Source of the DNA: Maritimibacter sp. | Lineage (GTDB): Bacteria; Pseudomonadota; Alphaproteobacteria; Rhodobacterales; Rhodobacteraceae | Assembly: GCA_002701395.1 (NCBI GenBank) | Contig: NZVC01000017.1 | Span: forward strand, 1 to 64,000 | Length of the DNA: 64,000 nucleotides | Direction of reading: 5' to 3' | Made by a program: the position numbers and the translations under genes | Shown here: in pieces, positions 53,083-59,500 of the stretch | How positions within the stretch are numbered: position 1 is the first letter of the stretch | How the letters are laid out: the number at the start of each line of letters is the position of its first letter | The notes under the pieces: generated by a model | The model's input: only the letters and a program-made list of their open reading frames with translations | Databases searched by the model: none | What the model was told of the DNA's origin: nothing

Positions 53083-53140
53083 CCTGTACTTAGGAACCTG
53101 TACAAAGGGGTATGTATGCCGACGTGATTAATTCGCGTAC
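53083..53140 (+). promoter_or_regulatory. Cassette C leader motif with extra half-copy
   Basis: The shared motif (CCTGTACAAAGGGG, TATGTATGC, GTGATTAATTCGCGTA) is at 53097-53140. Directly before it is a tandem 14-bp copy of its first part, CCTGTACTTAGGAA (53083-53096), not present in A or B. The rest of the 318-bp gap between the RTX start and cassette C holds no gene beyond the micro-ORF. Confidence 0.6.
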
Positions 53141-53193
53141 AAGGTGAGTCATGGGGCGGTTAGAGTGGTAATCGCGTGTATGTAAGGCCCCAG

Positions 53194-53262
53194 ATGACAA
53201 CCCACGGCCAACCGGCCTGTCCCGCCGGAGACGTCGTTTCTACGATCGGAGTACCAGACTGA
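53194..53262 (+). CDS. 22-residue micro-ORF, cassette C (not hydrophobic)
   Basis: A 22-codon frame from ATG 53194 whose TGA overlaps the next ATG by one base, exactly as in cassettes A and B. The peptide (starts MTTHGQPACPAG) is hydrophilic and unrelated to the membrane micropeptide, and its ribosome site is poor. The GATCGGAGT segment holding the downstream ribosome site is retained. It may be a degenerate leader whose only remaining role is coupling. Confidence 0.4.
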   Translation: MTTHGQPACPAGDVVSTIGVPD

Positions 53263-53465
53263 TGACCATGCTTGCCCGTGACTTCACCGTTGCCGATGTC
53301 GTCAATCACCCGGTGGCCGATCGTGTCGAAGCCCTTCGCGCCGCTCAGATGCCGATTGTCCCCGGCATGCCGCACCCGCCGCGGCAGCGGCGCGAATACC
53401 TTATGGCCCTCGCCGAGGCCTACGAGGCGGGTGAGCTTGTGCTCGCCTCTGAAATCGGTGCCTGA
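53262..53465 (+). CDS. 67-residue cassette protein, copy C
   Basis: Same length as copies A and B. The N-terminal 24 residues have diverged (MTMLARDFTVADVV), but from residue 25 LRAAQMPIVPGM and HPPRQRREYLMALAEAYEAG are unchanged apart from V32I, ending ELVLASEIGA. Strong conservation of the second half against a drifting first half shows where the function lies. It is separated from copy B by the RTX gene. Confidence 0.83.
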   Translation: MTMLARDFTVADVVNHPVADRVEALRAAQMPIVPGMPHPPRQRREYLMALAEAYEAGELVLASEIGA

Positions 53466-53488
53466 CCCTTTGCTGCTGCTGCACTGAA

Positions 53489-53522
53489 GGCCGGTGGTCC
53501 GCATGGGGGTGGACCACCGGCC
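53489..53522 (+). ncRNA. Cassette C 3' hairpin
   Basis: A perfect 12-bp stem GGCCGGTGGTCC/GGACCACCGGCC with a 10-nt loop GCATGGGGGT. The sequence differs from A and B but the position, between gene and terminator, is the same. Confidence 0.55.
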
Positions 53523-53534
53523 AGGCAAACACTG

Positions 53535-53568
53535 ACCCGCCGCCCGAACAGGGCCGGCGGGTTTTTTT
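53535..53568 (+). terminator. Cassette C terminator
   Basis: ACCCGCCG/CGGCGGGT stem, 12-nt loop (CCCGAACAGGGC) and a seven-T run. The variable stem pair is C-G here, T-A in B and T-G in A. Confidence 0.85.
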
Positions 53569-53647
53569 CGTTCTGGCCGCACAAAAATCCATACGCGTCG
53601 CAAGAAGCGAGCCGCGTGCCGGACATGATTGATCTGGTTTGGAAAAC

Positions 53648-53695
53648 TGGTGCTGCCGGAGAGATTCGAACTCTCGACCTCTCCCTTACCAAGGG
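53648..53695 (-). other. attL candidate: 3' fragment of tRNA-Thr(GGT)
   Basis: On the minus strand the anticodon loop TTGGTAA, the 3' anticodon stem, variable loop, T-arm (GAGAGTTCGAATCTCTC) and acceptor GGCAGC plus ACCA are intact. The D-arm and 5' acceptor are missing, and sequence beyond 53696 does not resemble a tRNA. The integrase gene stops 26 bp away. This is what an integration end inside a tRNA gene looks like. Confidence 0.82.
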
Positions 53696-53720
53696 CAGTT
53701 TCTTGTTCCGAATCTGATCT

Positions 53721-54806
53721 TTATTTCCGAGCGTTGCGCCGAAATTTGAGAGCAGGCTGTACGGGGTTTGTACCAGCGAGGCTCCGGATCTCGCGCTCGT
53801 CCGCCTCGCTGTGAGCATAGATTGCGTCTGGGAGAGCGGGGTTCGACCAACGGCCGGCTTTCGCGGCGGTGACGGGGTCCAGCCCCTGGCGAACCCGCAT
53901 TTCGGTGTAGAAGCCGTGCCGCCCGGCGGCGTGCGGTGCGATATAGGGGATCCCCGCGCGCGCACATGCGCTCCGCCATGCTTTGAGCGGTCCGGTGCGG
54001 CTGGCGTATCCGAACACGCTGGGCGGCAGCGTTACGCCCCGCTTTCGATCGAAGGGCGCCCTTGCCGGAAGGTTCGCAAGCCGCGCAACCATCGCTGGCG
54101 AGATTGCGACCCATTGAGCGGGGTGGCCCTTGGAAGCTGCTAGCCAGACACGGCCGCGCGGTAGATCGAGGTCATTCGGTCTCAGGGCCACGGCCTGGCC
54201 GATCCGCGCCGCTGTCTCGAACATGAATTCAGCGAGCGTGGAGAGGTAGGGGCCGGCCTCTGCGGTAAAAGCGGCGAGCCACTCGCGATCGGCCGGCTGC
54301 CGCTCGCGCCGGCTTTCGGCGCCGCGCCGGCGGTCCTGATCGATGCGCTCCTGGGCGCTGAAGCCGCGGATCCGGATCGGTGGGCAGGCGCCGCTGTCAT
54401 GGGCATTGTTGATGACTGCGCTGACCGGTGTCAGCACCTGGCGCCGCCATGTGTCGGTCGCGGCTGTCGGGTAAAGAGCGGCGGCGAGCTCGCGCACTTC
54501 GCGGGGCGTGATCGAGGCGACGGGCCGGTCGCCGAGCTCCTCGAGGATCGGCACGAGATACTTCGCTTCGGCGGGCTTGGCTGGGTAGAGGAGGACGGCG
54601 CCGGCAAAGGTCAGCGCCTCCGCTTCGTCTCCAACGAGGTGACGACGCCTTTGCCGATCGGTTTCTTCGGCGATCCAGGCGCGCGCGCCTGCTTCTGTAG
54701 ATGCGCCAGTGCTGCGGCGGTAGTAGCTGGTGATTGGGCGGCCGTCGTATTCGATGCGGCCGCGGACCCAGAACGTCTCGCCTCGTCGGTACGGTTCGAG
54801 TGGCAT
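53721..54806 (-). CDS. Tyrosine-type integrase
   Basis: A 361-residue tyrosine recombinase that integrates the element at tRNA-Thr. Catalytic candidates: R201 in TAARIGQAVAL, K226 in AASKGH, H292 and R296 in PHAAGRHGF, W320 in AGRWSNP, nucleophile Y330 in DAIYAHSE. The HxxxR spacing (HAAGR) is one residue longer than the usual HxxR. ATG 54806 follows GAGGA. The gene points toward the attachment site and overlaps the excisionase-like gene. Confidence 0.9.
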   Translation of the reverse strand: MPLEPYRRGETFWVRGRIEYDGRPITSYYRRSTGASTEAGARAWIAEETDRQRRRHLVGDEAEALTFAGAVLLYPAKPAEAKYLVPILEELGDRPVASITPREVRELAAALYPTAATDTWRRQVLTPVSAVINNAHDSGACPPIRIRGFSAQERIDQDRRRGAESRRERQPADREWLAAFTAEAGPYLSTLAEFMFETAARIGQAVALRPNDLDLPRGRVWLAASKGHPAQWVAISPAMVARLANLPARAPFDRKRGVTLPPSVFGYASRTGPLKAWRSACARAGIPYIAPHAAGRHGFYTEMRVRQGLDPVTAAKAGRWSNPALPDAIYAHSEADEREIRSLAGTNPVQPALKFRRNARK

Positions 54807-55003
54807 TGGCGATCCTCTAGTATGCGATCGAGCTGGGCGGGCGTGATCAGCATGGCCCCCTTGCCGAGAACATGGCAAGCGCCTAGGCGCCGCGCGTGGT
54901 CGCGCAGGCTGCGCGCTGAAAGCGTCATCCGGCGGGCCCGGAAGATCTCGCACCATTCCTCGGGGGTGCGACCCTCGTCGAGGATCTGGGCGCCGGTCTG
55001 CAT
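54611..55003 (-). CDS. Excisionase-like DNA-binding protein
   Basis: A 130-residue protein with an N-terminal HTH-like part (TPEEWCEIFRARRMTLSARS, then LGKGAMLITPAQLDRILE) and a low-complexity Ala/Thr/Lys tail. ATG 55003 has GGAGG nine bases upstream. It overlaps the integrase gene by 196 bases in another frame, unusually long. The position next to integrase and the HTH-like sequence suggest a recombination directionality factor. The tail may simply be unselected read-through of the integrase frame. Confidence 0.6.
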   Translation of the reverse strand: MQTGAQILDEGRTPEEWCEIFRARRMTLSARSLRDHARRLGACHVLGKGAMLITPAQLDRILEDRQCHSNRTDEARRSGSAAASNTTAAQSPATTAAALAHLQKQARAPGSPKKPIGKGVVTSLETKRRR

Positions 55004-55144
55004 GATCAAGAGCCTCCGGTGTCTGCGAAAGGTTCCCCGGGGCGGCACGCCCGCCGCGCCCGGGGTCCGCGAGTGGCGGATTCAAACTGTTTGGCCGGGC
55101 GACAGCAGGAATGTGGGGGATCTGCCGCCCGGCCGGTCTGTCCG

Positions 55145-55498
55145 TCAGGGAGGAGTGACGCCGGACAGATAGGAAACTTGCGTACGCGCATCGATGCTGC
55201 GCGCGACGCGTTCGGTAACCGCGCCCCAGCCGCGATCCGCGCCGACCCAAGTCAGCAACACAATCGCGGCGAGGGCGACGACCCGGCGTGTGAGTTTGAG
55301 ACTCCGCCGCAGCTGAATGATCTCGGCGGGGGGCAGGGTTTCGTCGAGCTGGGCCAGTTCTTCCGGTGTGGCATCCCTTTGGCGGCGGAGCACGGCCCAG
55401 CTCATGCGTCGCTGGAGCGGCGTGTCGGACGGGCTGGGGTCGGTGATCACCCGCTTGGCGCGGGCGATTGCAATGGGGCGGTGCGGGGTCTTGGTCAA
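55145..55498 (-). CDS. Single-pass membrane protein of unknown function
   Basis: A 117-residue protein with a soluble N-terminal half (residues 1-70) and one membrane segment (VVALAAIVLLTWVGA, about 73-87), then a short outside tail. The start is TTG at 55498, supported by AGGAG seven bases upstream. It is transcribed away from the repressor toward the integrase. Superinfection exclusion is one possibility for such proteins, but nothing in the sequence proves it. Confidence 0.58.
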   Translation of the reverse strand: MTKTPHRPIAIARAKRVITDPSPSDTPLQRRMSWAVLRRQRDATPEELAQLDETLPPAEIIQLRRSLKLTRRVVALAAIVLLTWVGADRGWGAVTERVARSIDARTQVSYLSGVTPP

Positions 55499-55736
55499 GT
55501 CGCGGCTCCTGTTGCTTTGCCGGGCGGGCTACCGGGCTGATCAGGACGCTATGCTAAGAAATTTCGCATGACAAGCACGATTGGCGAAAAAATTTAGCAT
55601 CGATGCGCATCGCATGCATGTAGGATTGCAAAAATCCTTACCACGTTTAGCTTCGAGGGCCGGTTTTAGAAGGGGGTATTGCCGTGCGAGACGATGACTT
55701 GATTGAGGGTGCGAGGCGGTCTGGATTTACGATCGA

Positions 55737-56027
55737 CTACCTGGAGTGGCTAACGCGCGGGCTATCCCGCCAGGCGCGTCTTAGGGTCATCGGCAACGCG
55801 TCGTCGATGCCTTCGAACATGAAATCTAGCGACAATCCGAACGTGCGGCGCAAAGCCAGTGCCCCGTCGAGCGACAAGCGATGATGTCCGCCTTCCCATT
55901 GCGACAGCCGTGACCGTTTGACGCCGATCCGTTCGGCGTATTCCTGTTGCGTCATACCTTCGAGTTCGCGGTGCCAGACGAGGCGTGCGGCGATGTCGGC
56001 AAACGGTTTTTGCGGGTCACTGCTCAT
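55737..56027 (-). CDS. Phage repressor, XRE family
   Basis: A 96-residue HTH_XRE protein: REKLEGMTQ-type helix HRELEGMTQQEYAERIGVKR, recognition helix SRLSQWEGGHHRLSLDGALA, LRRTFGLSLDFMFEG. It has no peptidase-like C-terminal domain, so it is not a LexA-cleavable type. Divergent orientation to the Cro-like gene with an inverted repeat between them makes it the probable lysogeny repressor. The 238-bp gap downstream of its stop holds no supported gene. Confidence 0.83.
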   Translation of the reverse strand: MSSDPQKPFADIAARLVWHRELEGMTQQEYAERIGVKRSRLSQWEGGHHRLSLDGALALRRTFGLSLDFMFEGIDDALPMTLRRAWRDSPRVSHSR

Positions 56028-56041
56028 TGTTCCGTTATGCC

Positions 56042-56105
56042 TTTGCCAATAAATTTCGCGCAACGTTGGAATGTTGTCTTGCGAGTTGCGAAATAATTTG
56101 GCAAA
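56042..56105. promoter_or_regulatory. Lysogeny operator region
   Basis: Two long arms face each other: TTTGCCAATAAATTTCGC with GCAAC (56042-56064), and at 56085-56105 the inverse of TTTGCCAAATTATTTCGC with AAC. Between them CAACGTTG is a perfect palindrome. The region fills the space between repressor and Cro-like starts, as operators do in lambdoid switches. Confidence 0.7.
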
Positions 56106-56113
56106 TGACAGGT

Positions 56114-56344
56114 ATGTCCAAGGCAGATGTCATTCGCATTACCGACGCGATCGGCTCCGACGCGATCGAGAAAAGGTTCGAAGTCACGCACCACGCGGTG
56201 CGTGCCGCGCGCACGGCCGGGAAATTCCCGGCGGCGTGGTACATCGGCATTCGGGAGATGTGTGAAGCTGGCGGGGTCAGCTGCCCCGAAGCAGCATTCA
56301 AGTGGCGCGCGCCGACCGCAAGCGCTGGTGCGGAGCGCGACTGA
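56114..56344 (+). CDS. Cro-like DNA-binding protein
   Basis: A 76-residue protein with a Cro-type HTH: DAIGSDAIEKRFEVTHHAVR and AARTAGKFPAAWYIGIREMC, the FPAAWY stretch being common in phage Cro/CII-like proteins. ATG 56114 is used here; ATG 56105 in the same frame lies in the operator arm and might be used leaderlessly. It opens the rightward early operon. Confidence 0.72.
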   Translation: MSKADVIRITDAIGSDAIEKRFEVTHHAVRAARTAGKFPAAWYIGIREMCEAGGVSCPEAAFKWRAPTASAGAERD

Positions 56345-56358
56345 TGCCTGCTCGTCGC

Positions 56359-56682
56359 CTATCGCGGTCGGACGATCTGGAGCACGGTGTCGGAGAACCC
56401 GGCATCGCGCTTGGACATGCAGGCCAGCATGATAAACATCCGGGTTTTCCCCGTGTCCACCTGCGCGCCCTGAGCCGCTGCCTCCAGGTAGGTCAGTGCC
56501 GCCATGAGCTGCAGGTACGCGGCATCGTCTGTGTCTGCGTTGGCTGTATCGTCCAAGAAATCGCCACAGCTCAGGTCCGTCCAGACATGTTCGATGATCG
56601 CCGAGGCGGTGTCTCGGTCGATCGCGAGTTGAGCGGCCGCAGGTGGGGCGAGGAGAAGGCTGATGAGTGCGGCAAGTCGCAT
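56359..56682 (-). CDS. HdeA-like secreted cargo protein
   Basis: A 107-residue protein with a signal peptide (MRLAALISLLLAPPAAAQ). The mature part has two cysteines in SCGDFL and MLACMSKRDAGFSDTV, a spacing and context like the acid-stress chaperone HdeA. TTGGAG seven bases upstream supports ATG 56682. It is on the opposite strand to the early genes around it, a typical position for a lysogenic-conversion gene expressed from its own promoter. Confidence 0.65.
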   Translation of the reverse strand: MRLAALISLLLAPPAAAQLAIDRDTASAIIEHVWTDLSCGDFLDDTANADTDDAAYLQLMAALTYLEAAAQGAQVDTGKTRMFIMLACMSKRDAGFSDTVLQIVRPR

Positions 56683-56801
56683 TCTGAAACTCCAATTTTT
56701 TCACTGGTTACTCACCTTTGCATGTTCCGCGCGGCAGCGCACTTGCCACGCCATGACTTAGACGGTGTCAGCCATTTTCCCCAACAAAACACGGTTTCCC
56801 G

Positions 56802-57203
56802 ATGTTCAGTACACCCCTGATCCGATCGCTCTACGGCCAGCTCGTCCGCGACTTCGGCGGGGTCGAGGCTGCCGCGTTTTTCCTCGAGTGCTCGAAGGGC
56901 ACGGTTTCAAAGGAGGTCAGCGGTCAGGCTGCTGTTTCGATCGACCATGCGGTGCGGCTCGAGGATGCGCTCGGCCGCTGGCCGATCACGGAGGTGATGC
57001 ACCGGCGCCGGCGCGACGCGGATGGCACTTCGGATTTGAACGCGATCGCGGCAGCCGCGCTGCGCGAGATCGGTGACGTGCCCCCGGCCGTCCTCGACCT
57101 GGTGGCGTCTGGGGAGACGGGCGCCGCGCAGAAAGAGCTGGCGGAGGCGCGTGCCGCGATCGAGGCGCTTGAGCGGGCTTTGGCAAAGGGATCGAAGGCA
57201 TGA
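56802..57203 (+). CDS. Small early phage HTH protein
   Basis: A 133-residue protein: an N-terminal HTH-like part (FGGVEAAAFFLECSKGTVSK, then VSIDHAVRLEDALGRWPITE) and a C-terminal coiled coil (EAGAAQ-type helix, about 105-133). It resembles small YdaS/CII-like early regulators. No clear ribosome site precedes ATG 56802. It overlaps the next gene (ATGA). Confidence 0.65.
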   Translation: MFSTPLIRSLYGQLVRDFGGVEAAAFFLECSKGTVSKEVSGQAAVSIDHAVRLEDALGRWPITEVMHRRRRDADGTSDLNAIAAAALREIGDVPPAVLDLVASGETGAAQKELAEARAAIEALERALAKGSKA

Positions 57204-57427
57204 CGGCTGCGGTCCACGACAAGTCATGTTTCGCCGCGGTCCGTGTTCAGGCGGAACTGGGGTGCGACAGGCTGCGCACTGCCGCTGCAATTCTGCGGCG
57301 ACACGGTTGGCCGGATACGGCCGACGACGTGATGCGGGCCGTCGAGCAGGTGCGGTTCATCACGAATGCGAACGGATTGCTCGACATGCTTGAGCGCGCG
57401 GATCCGTGGCCAGAGGGGCTTGGGTGA
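57200..57427 (+). CDS. Small phage protein of unknown function
   Basis: A 75-residue protein, predicted helical (CDRLRTAAAILRRHGWPD, TADDVMRAVEQVRFI). I do not recognise it. Both ends are tightly spaced: ATGA overlap upstream and one base before the next ATG downstream, so it is part of the early operon. Confidence 0.6.
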   Translation: MTAAVHDKSCFAAVRVQAELGCDRLRTAAAILRRHGWPDTADDVMRAVEQVRFITNANGLLDMLERADPWPEGLG

Positions 57428-57428
57428 C

Positions 57429-57629
57429 ATGGTCGAGAAGACGAGAGACGACGACGAGATCTTACTGCGCATGCTGGGGGTGCGGTGCGACGGGGCGGCA
57501 AGTTCGGCGATCGGCCGCGCGTTCGGTGTCACTGCATCGCGGGTGCGCGTCATGACCGACAGGGTGCGCCATGCCGACGTCGCGGAGAGCGGCGAGCCGA
57601 CCGATGTCGTTCAGGCTGCATATTGGTGA
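57429..57629 (+). CDS. Small HTH-like phage protein
   Basis: A 66-residue protein with an HTH-like segment (SSAIGRAFGVTASRVRVMTD). It begins one base after the previous stop. It could be a DNA-binding early regulator; nothing more can be said. Confidence 0.6.
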   Translation: MVEKTRDDDEILLRMLGVRCDGAASSAIGRAFGVTASRVRVMTDRVRHADVAESGEPTDVVQAAYW

Positions 57630-57654
57630 GTTTCAAGCCAGCGGAGGCAGAGCG

Positions 57655-58665
57655 ATGGAGCATTTCCGGACAATCGATATTGGAACGCGGCCAAAGATCA
57701 CCGGCCACGTCGAGGCGGAGCCACCGCTTGAGTGGGTTCCGATCAAGAGCCTGGTCATCGATGGCGCCTACCAGCGGCCGCTGCTGACGGCCAACTGGAA
57801 GGCGATCACAGCGATCGCGACCGCGTTCACATGGGCGCGGTTCACGCCGGTCCTGCTGTCGCCGACGGTCGACGGGCGGTACGCGGTGATTGATGGCCAG
57901 CACCGGACGCATGCGGCGCTGATGCGGGGCTATGACCGGATTCCGGCGATGATCGTTCGGATGTCGGCTGCGGAGCAGGCCGCTGCCTTCGCACACGTCA
58001 ACGGTGACACCGTCAAGATCACCCTGTTCCATGTCTACAAGGCGGCGCTGGCGGCGCGCACGGCCTGGGCGGTGAAGGCCGAGGCTGCGGTCGCCGCGTC
58101 GGGATGCCGGTTGATGACCCTGCATAAGTCGAGCCCGGAAAAGAAGCCGGGCGAGGTGTTCGCGATCGCGCTAATCCGGACGCTGATCGAGCGTGGCAAG
58201 GCGGACGTCGTGACGGCCGGACTGAAGGCGATCCGCGACAGCACGTCGGCGGATGAGGCGCTGATGTACTCGGCGAACGTCTTGCGTCCCTGGCTGGAAA
58301 CGTTGGCCACCAGCCCCGAGTTCCTGGAACAGCCGCTGTCGGAGTTCCTCGGGGAGGTCGATCTGCTCGAGATCGAGCAGAGGGTCGACGCGCGACGCAA
58401 GGCGTCGGGCGACCGCGGGCCGCGGGCGGCGCAGCTTCGGCTGGAGATCCAGCGAGCCCTCACGACTTGGTCGGCGGCGCCTCAAAAAGCCCGGCTGCCG
58501 GCGCCGCCATCGATCGAACCCAAAGAGGTGACGCCTGAGCCACGTCTGGTCAGCCGCGCTGACGAGGCATTTGGGCAGGCATTGGCGCGCGAGCCGAAGC
58601 CGAAGGCGGGCAGCAAGCTGTCGAGCTTCGCGGCGGCTGGCAGGCGCAGGGCTATGGGGATCTGA
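57655..58665 (+). CDS. ParB/sulfiredoxin-like domain phage protein
   Basis: A 336-residue protein with a ParB N-terminal-type domain: WVPIKSLVIDGAYQRPL, RFTPVLLSPTVDGRYAVIDG, then the signature GQHRTHAALMRGYDRIPAMI near residues 80-100. The middle is helical and the tail is Pro/Lys-rich. ParB-like proteins on phages may act as CTPases, nucleases or DNA-site binders. ATG 57655 is set by GGAGG seven bases upstream; an in-frame ATG at 57607 lies inside the previous gene. Confidence 0.75.
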   Translation: MEHFRTIDIGTRPKITGHVEAEPPLEWVPIKSLVIDGAYQRPLLTANWKAITAIATAFTWARFTPVLLSPTVDGRYAVIDGQHRTHAALMRGYDRIPAMIVRMSAAEQAAAFAHVNGDTVKITLFHVYKAALAARTAWAVKAEAAVAASGCRLMTLHKSSPEKKPGEVFAIALIRTLIERGKADVVTAGLKAIRDSTSADEALMYSANVLRPWLETLATSPEFLEQPLSEFLGEVDLLEIEQRVDARRKASGDRGPRAAQLRLEIQRALTTWSAAPQKARLPAPPSIEPKEVTPEPRLVSRADEAFGQALAREPKPKAGSKLSSFAAAGRRRAMGI

Positions 58666-58729
58666 GGCAGGTCGTCGCGCGGGTGAAGGGCAAAGTCCCA
58701 CCCGTGCGACGCGGCGCTGGGAGAACGCA

Positions 58730-59002
58730 ATGGGGCGAGACGCGAATGAGGGCAAGGCGGCGGCGCTCGCGTTCGACGCGTTGAGCGCCGCCGAGAACGC
58801 GGAGCAGGGGATGCTGGAAATGTCCGAGCAGCTGCGCCTGGCGCGCGAGGCACTGCGGCTGCCGGCCGGCCATCCGCTGGCGGCGGCGATCCTGCGCTTC
58901 ATGGATGGCGTGGCGGCTTTCCGGCCGGCGTCGGCGGGTACGCAGTTGCAGCGCGAAGTTGAAGATTGGTGGTCGAAAGAGAAGGCGAGCAGGGGGTCGT
59001 AA
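58730..59002 (+). CDS. Small phage protein of unknown function
   Basis: A 90-residue, mostly helical protein (KAAALAFDALSAAENAEQGM, LRLAREALRLPAGHPL). GGGAG precedes ATG 58730 by a few bases. It is directly followed by the GTG of the next gene. Not recognised. Confidence 0.6.
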   Translation: MGRDANEGKAAALAFDALSAAENAEQGMLEMSEQLRLAREALRLPAGHPLAAAILRFMDGVAAFRPASAGTQLQREVEDWWSKEKASRGS

Positions 59003-59500
59003 GTGGGGCAAAAGATCTACAAGAACATCGAGATACGCGGTGTCGTTTATGCTGATGCTAGGGCCGCGGCGGTGGCGCTTGGTGTGACGCCAGACAACGT
59101 CCGCATGTGCATCCGAAATGGCACCTTGCACCGTTGCGGGACCGGGGGCAGCCATCCCGAGCCCTTACCGGTGCGGATCCGCGGCCGCGTGTATCCGTCG
59201 GCCCGCGCTGCGGCTCGCGCGCTTAAGGTGCGGGCAAATACGATCTACAAGGCGCTCGGTGAGGGCGACGTCGATCGAGTTGGAGTGAAGCGGCCGCATC
59301 CGAGAAACCGGGCGAAACCGGTGACGATCGGCGGGCTGACATTCCCTTCGATGCGGGCCGCGAGCCTCGAGCTGGGGTTCCAGGGCGAGTACGTGTCGCG
59401 GGTGCTGCGAAAGCGCACCCGGCGCGGCCTGGAGGAGCTCACGGCAGCCGCCATGCGGCTTTCCGCGAAGCGCGATGCGGAACGAGGGCGTGCGGCATGA
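59003..59500 (+). CDS. Triple-repeat DNA-binding protein (NUMOD/HTH-like repeats)
   Basis: A 165-residue basic protein with three copies of a ~40-residue unit: a beta hairpin (IRGVVYADARAAA, IRGRVYPSARAAA, IGGLTFPSMRAAS) followed by an HTH-like helix pair (LGVTPDNVRMCI, LKVRANTIYKAL, LGFQGEYVSRVL). This is the layout of NUMOD-type DNA-recognition modules of homing nucleases, without a nuclease domain. The start is GTG 59003, right after the previous stop. It overlaps the replication gene by four bases. Confidence 0.72.
   Translation: MGQKIYKNIEIRGVVYADARAAAVALGVTPDNVRMCIRNGTLHRCGTGGSHPEPLPVRIRGRVYPSARAAARALKVRANTIYKALGEGDVDRVGVKRPHPRNRAKPVTIGGLTFPSMRAASLELGFQGEYVSRVLRKRTRRGLEELTAAAMRLSAKRDAERGRAA

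Noticed and set aside
50284-53140. lux-box or known promoter class for the cassette leader
   Set aside because: CTGTAC resembles half of some LuxR-type sites, but no symmetric partner exists and no luxR/luxI gene is in the window.
53696-53760. 5' half of tRNA-Thr next to the 3' fragment
   Set aside because: No D-arm or acceptor strand can be found here; the sequence belongs to the integrase gene end.
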